DNA of 8,255 nt from Acidiferrobacter sp. (GTDB lineage Bacteria > Pseudomonadota > Gammaproteobacteria > Arenicellales > UBA868), in assembly GCA_002694065.1 (NCBI GenBank), contig NZKZ01000070.1, forward strand, positions 1 to 8,255, in the 5' to 3' direction. Positions 1 through 5,102 of this stretch are shown piece by piece. Below the pieces are notes generated by a model. That model was not told the origin of the DNA. It saw nothing but the letters and a program-made list of their open reading frames with translations, and ran no database searches. Position 1 is the stretch's first letter, and the number at the start of each line of letters is the position of its first letter. Position numbers and translations under genes: made by a program.

Positions 1-716
1 CCGAGAGCCTCAAGGAAGCATTGATCGATGAACTCTCATCCATACTGACACCCGCAGAACGTCCGTTGGTAGCACAGGAGGGCGCTAACGGGCCGTTTGT
101 CATACTGATGGTGGGGGTCAATGGAGTGGGCAAGACCACCACGACGGCAAAGCTCGCTGCGTATTTCCAGAAAAGTGGTCATTCGGTGTTGCTTGGAGCT
201 TGCGATACGTTCCGGGCGGCTGCGATCGAGCAACTCCAGTCCTGGGGAGAGCGTTTGGGAATTGGTGTCATTGCCCAGTCACACGGGTCGGATGCCGCGG
301 CAGTGGCGCATGATGCTTTGAGCGCTGCTAAAAGCCGGGGCGCAGAGGTACTGATTATTGATTCCGCCGGACGACAGCATGTGAATGCCGATCTGATGGC
401 ACAGCTTGGCAAAATTCGGCGAGTGTTGTCCAAGGCCGATGCGGCGGCACCCCATGAAACCCTGCTCGTGGTGGACGGAGGAACGGGTCAGAACGCGCTT
501 TCCCAGGCGGCCGCCTTTGAGAAGGAAGTCGGCCTGACCGGCATCTGCGTCACAAAGCTTGATGGCACAGCCCGGGGCGGAGTGGTGGTTGCGCTGGCGA
601 AGCAGTTTCCTGTAGCGATCCCGTTTGTTGGGGTGGGAGAGGGGATTGCAGATCTTCGGCCTTTTAAGGCAAGAGATTTTGCCCGGGCTCTGGTGGGTGC
701 TCCCAGTACAGAATGA
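1..716 (+). CDS. ftsY: Signal recognition particle receptor FtsY, GTPase NG domain (5' end cut off by window)
   Basis: FtsY is the membrane-associated GTPase that docks the SRP-ribosome complex at the Sec translocon. The reading frame is open from the first base, with complete codons from position 3 (ESLKEALIDEL), so the N-terminal acidic A region and the start of the N domain lie outside. Visible SRP-GTPase motifs in order are: the P-loop GVNGVGKTT (114-140), DTFRAAA (from 204), the G3 motif as DSAGR (360-374), the DGGTGQN box (474-494), TKLDG (552-566), and the closing GVGEGIADLRPF segment, with the stop at 714-716. These fit FtsY rather than Ffh because there is no M domain and the protein ends shortly after the G domain. 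G3 is usually DTAGR in FtsY; Ser for Thr is conservative. The TTG at 21 is internal and not the start. The next gene is rpoH, with no ftsE or ftsX between. Identification is very secure. Confidence 0.97.
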   Translation, partial: ESLKEALIDELSSILTPAERPLVAQEGANGPFVILMVGVNGVGKTTTTAKLAAYFQKSGHSVLLGACDTFRAAAIEQLQSWGERLGIGVIAQSHGSDAAAVAHDALSAAKSRGAEVLIIDSAGRQHVNADLMAQLGKIRRVLSKADAAAPHETLLVVDGGTGQNALSQAAAFEKEVGLTGICVTKLDGTARGGVVVALAKQFPVAIPFVGVGEGIADLRPFKARDFARALVGAPSTE

Positions 717-733
717 TTAAAGTTCGCTAGAAG

Positions 734-753
734 TGAATTTTCTGGAAAATTCA
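734..753. repeat. Perfect 9-bp inverted repeat downstream of ftsY
   Basis: The arms TGAATTTTC and GAAAATTCA are perfectly complementary around a 2-base centre (TG). The repeat lies 17 bp past the ftsY stop, in DNA of about 28% G+C (33 G/C in 721-840, counted by eye). It is not followed by a T tract and its stem is AT-rich, so it is a poor intrinsic terminator. Its near-continuous symmetry is more like a protein-binding site. I do not recognise a regulator for it. A TATAAG hexamer (768-773) lies 14 bp downstream and could be a -10 element, which would place the palindrome near a -35 region. Confidence 0.45.
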
Positions 754-806
754 GATTCAGAAACGAGTATAAGATATTGAAATAAATAAATTATCCAAAT
801 TCTCAG

Positions 807-837
807 CTTGATCTAAATTATTAGCACTCAATCTATT
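807..837 (+). promoter_or_regulatory. Candidate rpoH promoter (sigma32-like or sigma70-like) overlapping the CIRCE
   Basis: CTTGATC (807-813) resembles the sigma32 -35 element CTTGAAA. Thirteen bases later, CTCAATCT (827-834) matches five of the seven defined positions of the sigma32 -10 consensus CCCCATNT. The same DNA can be read as a weak sigma70 promoter: TTGATC (808-813), 18 bp, then TCTATT (832-837). Either would start transcription at about 841-844, inside the right arm of the CIRCE, so a bound repressor would block it. Further -10-like hexamers are TATAAG (768-773) and TAAAAT (845-850), neither with a good -35 at normal spacing. The choice among these cannot be made from sequence alone. 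Confidence 0.4.
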
Positions 838-847
838 TGAGTGCTAA
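821..847 (+). promoter_or_regulatory. CIRCE element (HrcA operator) in front of rpoH
   Basis: TTAGCACTC, 9 bases, GAGTGCTAA is an exact match, in both arms and spacer length, to the CIRCE consensus bound by the heat-shock repressor HrcA. It ends 35 bp before the rpoH ATG and overlaps the candidate promoter. In the HrcA/CIRCE system, the repressor needs GroEL to stay active, so transcription rises when unfolded protein titrates GroEL. The site lies between ftsY and rpoH on the same strand, so rpoH is the only obvious target. The gene hrcA itself is not in the window. Confidence 0.93.
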
Positions 848-853
848 AATAGG

Positions 854-900
854 GGGCAGTTAGAGCAACAAAGAGATAATTTATGAGCGAATCACTGCCC
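854..900 (+). promoter_or_regulatory. Possible RNA stem enclosing the rpoH ribosome binding site
   Basis: GGGCAGT (854-860) in the leader is perfectly complementary to ACTGCCC (894-900) at codons 4-6 of rpoH. Pairing would put the AAGAG (871-875) and the AUG (883-885) in a 33-base loop closed by a GC-rich 7-bp helix. E. coli rpoH mRNA is known to be translationally heat-controlled by folding around its start region, though with different sequences. The loop is large and the Shine-Dalgarno sequence itself is not base-paired, so this is only suggestive. It also needs a transcript starting before about 854. Confidence 0.3.
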
Positions 901-1743
901 GTTGTCACAGGTCTCGGCCCGAGCCAGGGCTTGACGCAGTATCTTAACGAGATCAACTCGGCCCCCATCCTGAGCGCAGAAGAGGAGAAGGCGCTCGCCC
1001 GGCGTTATCACGCTGATGAGGATCTTGAGGCGGCTCGGCAACTGGTTTTTTCGCATTTGCGTTACGTGGTTTCTGTTGCCCGGGGATTTTCCGGCTACGG
1101 GTTACCTTTGGCAGATTTGATTCAGGAAGGCAACGTTGGCTTGATGAAGGCCGTGAAACGCTTTGATCATGAACGTGATGTCCGATTGGTGTCTTTCGCG
1201 GTTCACTGGATAAAGGCGGAGATCTACGACTACGTCGTACGCAACTGGAGGATGGTCAAGGTTGCCACGACCAAAGCCCAGCGAAAATTGTTCTTTAATT
1301 TGCGAAAGAACAGAGCGCGCCTTGGCATGATGAAGGAAGCCGAGGTGGAGAAGATGGCAACGGCGCTTGATGTCAAACCGCAGACCGTACGTGAAATGGA
1401 AGTACGGATGAGCGGCACGGATGTCGCGTTTGAGCCGGACACCGATGATGAAGACGGGCTTCGCCCGCTGGCCCCGGCGGAGGCAATCGGGGACTCGTCA
1501 CTCGATCCGGGGCGGTTGGCGTTTGAGGCGGATGAAGAACGTCATCGGCAGGCTCAGTTGGGCAAAGCGCTCTCCAGTCTGGATGACCGCAGCCGCGAGA
1601 TCATTGAATCGCGCTGGCTGTCAGAAGAGGGCCAAAAACAGACGCTCGGAGACCTGGCGGAGAAGTTCGGCGTCTCGGCCGAGCGGATACGTCAGATCGA
1701 GAAACGGGCGATGGAGCAGATGCGTCTGGCTGCTACCGCGTAG
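883..1743 (+). CDS. rpoH: RNA polymerase heat-shock sigma factor RpoH (sigma32)
   Basis: This 286-residue sigma70-family factor directs core polymerase to chaperone and protease promoters; E. coli sigma32 has 284 residues. Region 2 (about residues 50-125) contains LADLIQEGNVGLMKAVKRF and SFAVHWIKAEI. The RpoH box QRKLFFNLRKNRARL (133-147), diagnostic of sigma32, follows. Region 4 (about 228-283) ends with the helix-turn-helix TLGDLAEKFGVSAERIRQIEKRA. There is no region 1.1. L48, A51 and V55 align with E. coli L47, A50 and I54, positions tied to chaperone/FtsH turnover and SRP-dependent membrane targeting. The ATG at 883 has an AAGAG Shine-Dalgarno-like sequence (871-875) 7 bases upstream, and the protein begins where E. 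coli RpoH does. A CIRCE upstream implies HrcA control. The gene converges on argF with 10 bp between stops. Confidence 0.98.
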   Translation: MSESLPVVTGLGPSQGLTQYLNEINSAPILSAEEEKALARRYHADEDLEAARQLVFSHLRYVVSVARGFSGYGLPLADLIQEGNVGLMKAVKRFDHERDVRLVSFAVHWIKAEIYDYVVRNWRMVKVATTKAQRKLFFNLRKNRARLGMMKEAEVEKMATALDVKPQTVREMEVRMSGTDVAFEPDTDDEDGLRPLAPAEAIGDSSLDPGRLAFEADEERHRQAQLGKALSSLDDRSREIIESRWLSEEGQKQTLGDLAEKFGVSAERIRQIEKRAMEQMRLAATA

Positions 1744-1747
1744 CGCC
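1728..1747. other. GC-rich hairpin across the rpoH stop codon
   Basis: GGC-T-GCTAC, loop CGC, GTAGC-GCC can form an 8-bp stem with one bulged T spanning the rpoH TAG (1741-1743). No T tract follows on either strand, so it is not a canonical intrinsic terminator. Because rpoH and argF converge with only 10 bp between them, it may limit read-through or protect the rpoH 3' end, but a chance fold in GC-rich coding DNA is equally possible. Confidence 0.3.
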
Positions 1748-1753
1748 CCGACA

Positions 1754-2656
1754 TCAGGTCATCAGCAGTTCGATCAACGCCTTCTGGGCGTGCAAGCGGT
1801 TCTCGGCCTCATCCCAGACCACGCTTTGGGGGCCCTCCAGTACTTCAGCGCTGACTTCCTGTCCTCGGTAGGCGGGAAGGCAATGCATAAACAAAGCATC
1901 TTTGGAAGCGAGCGCCATCAACTGCTGATTGACCTGAAAGTCACTCAATGCATCGAGCCTCTGGGTCTTTTCATTTTCCTGGCCCATCCCTGTCCAGGTA
2001 TCGGTGATCACGAGGTCCACGTCTGAAACAGCCTCTTGTGCAGAGGTAGTGACCTGGCAGCGATCGCCCGCTGCTTCTACGAGCGCACGCTGGGGGTGAT
2101 AACCCTCGGGTGCGCCGACGCGAAGTTCAAAGTCCATCATGGCCGCGGCATTGATCCATGATTGGCACACGTTGCTGCTGCCGTCCCCAATGAATGCGGT
2201 GCGGGCATTCTGGATATCGCCCCGGTGCTCGACAAAGGTCTGGAGATCAGCCAGCAGCTGACACGGATGAAAGTCCTCGGAGAGCGCATTGATCACCGGC
2301 ACCGAAGAATATTCGGCCATGGTGCAGACCCGGCTGTGCTCGCTTGTTCGCATCACAATCAGATCAGCCATACTGGAAACGATCCGCGCCGTGTCGCTGA
2401 CTGATTCGCCTCGACTCATCTGGCTGTCGGTCGGGGACAGGAATATGGAAGAGCCTCCAAGGTGCGCACACGCAACCTCGAACGACGTGCGCGTTCGCGT
2501 GGAGGTTTTTTCAAAAATCAGTACCATGGTCTGCAACCGCATCAGTTCAGCAGTTTGCGGCCCGGTTGGGTCCTTTTTCAGCGCGATGGCGCGTTGAATG
2601 AGGGCGACCAGTTCTGACCTGGACAGATCTTTCAGTGTCAGGAAGTGGCGTGTCAT
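1754..2656 (-). CDS. argF: Ornithine carbamoyltransferase (anabolic ArgF type)
   Basis: ArgF catalyses carbamoyl phosphate plus L-ornithine to citrulline in arginine synthesis; the enzyme is cytoplasmic and usually trimeric. From the ATG at 2656 it has 300 residues, normal for the family. Visible motifs are the carbamoyl-phosphate loop STRTRT (52-57), HPCQLLADLQT (from 130), FMHCLPAYRGQEVS (around 258) and the C-terminal ENRLHAQKALIELL. The ornithine-side motifs deviate: GDGSSN (157-162) where GDGNN or a similar N-N motif is usual, and DTWTGMG (219-225) where D-x-x-x-S-M-G is typical. I chose the ATG because MTRHFLTL aligns with other ArgF N-termini; a TTG at 2689 would add 11 residues but sits in the leader terminator's U tract. 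Neither start has a clear Shine-Dalgarno sequence. It is divergent from argG and preceded by a probable attenuator. Confidence 0.95.
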   Translation of the reverse strand: MTRHFLTLKDLSRSELVALIQRAIALKKDPTGPQTAELMRLQTMVLIFEKTSTRTRTSFEVACAHLGGSSIFLSPTDSQMSRGESVSDTARIVSSMADLIVMRTSEHSRVCTMAEYSSVPVINALSEDFHPCQLLADLQTFVEHRGDIQNARTAFIGDGSSNVCQSWINAAAMMDFELRVGAPEGYHPQRALVEAAGDRCQVTTSAQEAVSDVDLVITDTWTGMGQENEKTQRLDALSDFQVNQQLMALASKDALFMHCLPAYRGQEVSAEVLEGPQSVVWDEAENRLHAQKALIELLMT

Positions 2657-2688
2657 GGCATAAAAATAAAAGGGTTCAGAGCTCGCCA

Positions 2689-2716
2689 AAAAACAAAACG
2701 CCCGGTTAAGGGCGTC
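2689..2716 (-). terminator. Intrinsic terminator in the argF leader (candidate attenuator)
   Basis: Read on the minus strand, ACGCCC (2715-2710), loop UUAACC, GGGCGU (2703-2698) forms a 6-bp GC-rich hairpin, extendable by a G-U pair (2716 with 2697). It runs straight into UUUGUUUUUU. This is a textbook Rho-independent terminator that works only on the minus strand. It ends about 33 bases before the argF ATG, and no minus-strand gene lies upstream for it to close because argG is divergent. It is therefore best explained as an attenuator, or less likely as the end of a short separate RNA. An upstream segment GGCGUC (2742-2737) can pair with GACGCC (2716-2711) and so compete for the hairpin's 5' arm. 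Confidence 0.75.
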
Positions 2717-2760
2717 TAGCCGGGAAGTCTAGCGCCGACGCCAGCCTTGGGCAACCGGGC
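2700..2760. repeat. Nested inverted repeats in the argF leader
   Basis: GCCCGGTT (2700-2707) and AACCGGGC (2753-2760) are perfect 8-bp inverted repeats. Inside them GGCGTC (2711-2716) pairs with GACGCC (2737-2742), and AAG (2708-2710) with CTT (2746-2748). Together they can give one long imperfect stem-loop of about 60 bases. On the minus strand this fold and the compact terminator hairpin share bases and exclude each other. Two copies of CTAGC (2716-2720 and 2729-2733) lie in the apical part. The arrangement suggests a leader RNA that switches between folds. Confidence 0.6.
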
Positions 2761-2773
2761 CTCGGTGGGTCGC

Positions 2774-2782
2774 TGATATAAT
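2774..2782 (+). promoter_or_regulatory. Extended -10 promoter of argG
   Basis: TGATATAAT contains a perfect TATAAT -10 (2777-2782) preceded by the TG of an extended -10 element. No recognisable -35 hexamer lies 16-18 bp upstream (2754-2759 is ACCGGG), which fits an extended -10 promoter. Transcription would start at about 2788-2790, leaving a leader of roughly 55 bases before the argG GTG. No ArgR box of the E. coli type is evident in the intergenic region. Confidence 0.65.
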
Positions 2783-2793
2783 CTTGGCCCTTC

Positions 2794-2814
2794 GACAGGC
2801 TTTTCACGCCTGTC
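2794..2814 (+). repeat. Inverted repeat / hairpin in the argG leader
   Basis: GACAGGC, 7-base loop TTTTCAC, GCCTGTC is a perfect 7-bp inverted repeat. It begins about 5 bases after the predicted argG transcription start, so it would form a stem-loop at the very 5' end of the mRNA. It could stabilise the message, take part in control, or act as a DNA operator between the argF and argG promoters. It is not a terminator because no T tract follows. Confidence 0.5.
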
Positions 2815-2844
2815 ATCAATGCCTCGCAGTTACCGGAAATCATC

Positions 2845-4065
2845 GTGAAGACAATTAACAAGGCTGTGCTTGCCTATTCTGGTGGGCTCGATACCTCGAT
2901 TATCCTGAAGTGGCTTCAGGATCACTACGGTTGTGAGGTCGTCACCTTCACTGCCGATATTGGCCAGGGAGAGGAGGTCGAGCCGGCTCGCGACAAAGCA
3001 AAAACACTCGGTGTCAAGGAGATCTATGTTGAGGATCTTCGGGAAGAATTCGTCCGCGACTTTGTGTTTCCGATGTTCCGTGCCAACACTTTATACGAGG
3101 GTGAATATCTACTGGGCACATCGATCGCCCGTCCTCTGATAGCCCGGCATCTGGTGCGGATCGCTGAGGAAACGGGTGCCGACGCGATATCGCACGGTGC
3201 CACGGGCAAAGGCAACGACCAGGTTCGTTTCGAGCTGAATGCCTATGCGCTTAACCCGCATATCCAGATCATTGCGCCGTGGCGCGAATGGGATCTCAAC
3301 TCCCGGGAAAGACTCGTCGCCTATGCAAAAGAGCATGGCATCCCGGTAGAGACCCGCAAGGATGGTGGTGCAGATTATTCGATGGATGCAAACATGCTGC
3401 ATATCTCCTACGAAGGAGGAGAGTTGGAAGATCCATGGGTAGCACCTGAAGATGCCATGTGGCGTTGGACAGTGTCGCCACAGGAGGCTCCCGACACACC
3501 GGAATCTGTCGAGCTGACCTTCTCGGGGGGTGATCCGGTCGCCATTAATGGAGAATCGCTCAGTCCTGCCCAGATGCTTGAAGCGTTGAATCAGCTCGGG
3601 GCACGTCACGGAATCGGCCGGATCGACCTGGTAGAAAACCGCTATGTCGGCATGAAAAACCGGGGGTGTTATGAGACGCCCGGCGGGACGATTTTGCTAA
3701 AAGCGCATCGGGCTATCGAGTCCATTACACTTGATCGCGAGGTCGCGCACCTCAAGGATGAGTTGATGCCCCGCTATGCATCCCTGATCTATAACGGTTA
3801 CTGGTTTGCGCCGGAACGGCAGATGCTCCAGCGGATGATTGATGAATCACAGCGGGTGGTCAACGGCGTTGTCCGACTCGAGTTGTACAAGGGAGGGGTG
3901 ATGGTGACGGGCCGGTCTTCAGCAACAGATTCACTGTTTGATGAGAGCGTGGTGACGTTTGAGGATGATCAGGGCGCCTATGACCAGGCGGACGCAGATG
4001 GCTTTATCAAGTTAAACGCTCTCAGATTAAGAATTGCCGGTCGCAAGGGTCGAACACAGACCTGA
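2845..4065 (+). CDS. argG: Argininosuccinate synthase
   Basis: ArgG condenses citrulline with aspartate, using ATP, to make argininosuccinate, the step after ArgF. The 406-residue protein matches the roughly 400-residue class found in pseudomonads and many other bacteria, not the longer E. coli form. The N-type ATP pyrophosphatase loop AYSGGLDTS is at residues 10-18. HGATGKGNDQVRFE (117-130) and the downstream YSMDANMLHISYEGG segment are family signatures for citrulline and aspartate binding. The start is the GTG at 2845, giving MKTINKAVLAYSGG, the usual ArgG N-terminus, with only a weak GGA (2834-2836) 8 bases upstream. It is divergent from argF across a 188-bp regulatory region. No terminator is visible after its stop, so the next gene may be co-transcribed. 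Confidence 0.98.
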   Translation: MKTINKAVLAYSGGLDTSIILKWLQDHYGCEVVTFTADIGQGEEVEPARDKAKTLGVKEIYVEDLREEFVRDFVFPMFRANTLYEGEYLLGTSIARPLIARHLVRIAEETGADAISHGATGKGNDQVRFELNAYALNPHIQIIAPWREWDLNSRERLVAYAKEHGIPVETRKDGGADYSMDANMLHISYEGGELEDPWVAPEDAMWRWTVSPQEAPDTPESVELTFSGGDPVAINGESLSPAQMLEALNQLGARHGIGRIDLVENRYVGMKNRGCYETPGGTILLKAHRAIESITLDREVAHLKDELMPRYASLIYNGYWFAPERQMLQRMIDESQRVVNGVVRLELYKGGVMVTGRSSATDSLFDESVVTFEDDQGAYDQADADGFIKLNALRLRIAGRKGRTQT

Positions 4066-4109
4066 TCCGTCCTGGTATCCGGTGTTGGTGTTGGCGGCTG
4101 CTCCATCCC

Positions 4110-5045
4110 TTGAAAAATAAAATCCTACAGTCCCCGCCGTTTCAGTGGTCCTTTCTGGCACCCCAGTACTGGGGAACCTGGTCGCTCGCTGCGGTGATTG
4201 CGTTGAGCACTTTATTGCCGCGCCCGTGGATATTGATGCTTGGACGGCGGATCGGGCGACTTTTTTACCGTATCAACCAAAAACGCGTGGCGATAGCGCG
4301 CGTCAATCTTGAATGGTGTTTTCCGGAGTTTACGGCTGATGAACGGGAAACCTTGCTCCGGCTGCATCTGGTTCGGTATGGCCAAGCAATCGTGGACATG
4401 GGGCTGGTCTGGTGGGCATCGCGTAGCCGGATAGACCGCTTATGCACGGTGTCAGGGGGAGAGGAACTCCAACGCCTGCGCGCTTCCGGTGAGAAGGTGC
4501 TTTTGGTGATTCCGCATGTGCTCGGTATTGACATGACCGGAGCTGCGTTGTCGGCTCTGGCGCCGGGCGCCTCGATGATGAAGACCCCTTCAAATCCTCT
4601 CCTGCATCGTTGGCTTTGGCGGGGTCGCAGCCGTTTTGGCGCAAAGATTTATACCCGAAACCAGGGGTTGCGACCGCTGGTCAAGGCAATCCGGGCGGGC
4701 CACGTGGGATACCTTATGCCGGATGAAGACCTGGATGGCGCCCACAGTGTCTTTGCGCCATTCTTCGGGATTCCGACCGCGACCTTGCCGGTCGTCGGGC
4801 GGATTGCCAGGATGACCGGTGCCAAAGTCATGCCGGTATTTTGTGAACTGGATAACCGAGGCCGATATCATGTGACGATCGGGCACCCATTGTCCGGATT
4901 TCCGAGCGGCGATATCGAGGCGGATGCCGCTGCGGTGAATGCTGCTTTCGAAACCGGGATTCGGACGGCTCCGGAGCAGTATCTCTGGACGCTGAAGTGG
5001 TTTCGCACAAGGCCCGATGGAGAGACATCTCCCTATGCAGGGTAA
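4110..5045 (+). CDS. Lipid A biosynthesis acyltransferase, LpxL/HtrB family
   Basis: This inner-membrane LPLAT-family enzyme probably transfers an acyl chain from acyl-ACP onto Kdo-lipid A, a late step of endotoxin assembly. At 311 residues it is close to E. coli LpxL (306). An N-terminal hydrophobic stretch (about 24-45) fits a membrane anchor. Family markers are RVNLEWCFPE (64-73), the catalytic HX4D motif in IPHVLGID (H136, D141), PDEDLDGAHSVFAPFFG (204-220) and the C-terminal APEQYLWTLKWFRTRPDG (287-304). Whether it is the LpxL, LpxM or another acyltransferase cannot be told, so I give no symbol. The start is a TTG at 4110, which yields an N-terminus of normal length; the Shine-Dalgarno sequence is weak and no closer start fits. 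It lies 44 bp after argG, and a heptosyltransferase-type gene follows, consistent with a lipopolysaccharide role. Confidence 0.92.
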   Translation: MKNKILQSPPFQWSFLAPQYWGTWSLAAVIALSTLLPRPWILMLGRRIGRLFYRINQKRVAIARVNLEWCFPEFTADERETLLRLHLVRYGQAIVDMGLVWWASRSRIDRLCTVSGGEELQRLRASGEKVLLVIPHVLGIDMTGAALSALAPGASMMKTPSNPLLHRWLWRGRSRFGAKIYTRNQGLRPLVKAIRAGHVGYLMPDEDLDGAHSVFAPFFGIPTATLPVVGRIARMTGAKVMPVFCELDNRGRYHVTIGHPLSGFPSGDIEADAAAVNAAFETGIRTAPEQYLWTLKWFRTRPDGETSPYAG

Positions 5046-5102
5046 AGGCAGCGCACAACAGCGCATAGATTTACGGCATGCGGCAGAAAACCTAACACGG
5101 CA

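Noticed and set aside
1421..2026. Plus-strand open frame of 201 codons across the rpoH-argF junction
   Set aside because: It overlaps rpoH out of frame and argF antisense, with an Arg/Ser-rich translation typical of shadow frames in GC-rich DNA.
2654..2689. Longer argF from the TTG at 2689 (11 extra residues)
   Set aside because: The extension lies within and just after the terminator U tract, encodes residues not seen at ArgF N-termini as I know them, and has no Shine-Dalgarno sequence. The ATG at 2656 aligns with the family start.
2691..2716. The argF leader hairpin as a plus-strand terminator
   Set aside because: On the plus strand the A tract precedes the hairpin and no T tract follows, and no plus-strand transcript is expected to enter from argF's side.
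3109..3609. Minus-strand open frame of 166 codons inside argG
   Set aside because: It lies entirely antisense to a conserved enzyme and shows no recognisable domain or start signal.
4081..4094. Short tandem repeat GGTGTTGGTGTTGG between argG and the acyltransferase gene
   Set aside because: Only two 6-base units; too short to claim as a functional or variable repeat.
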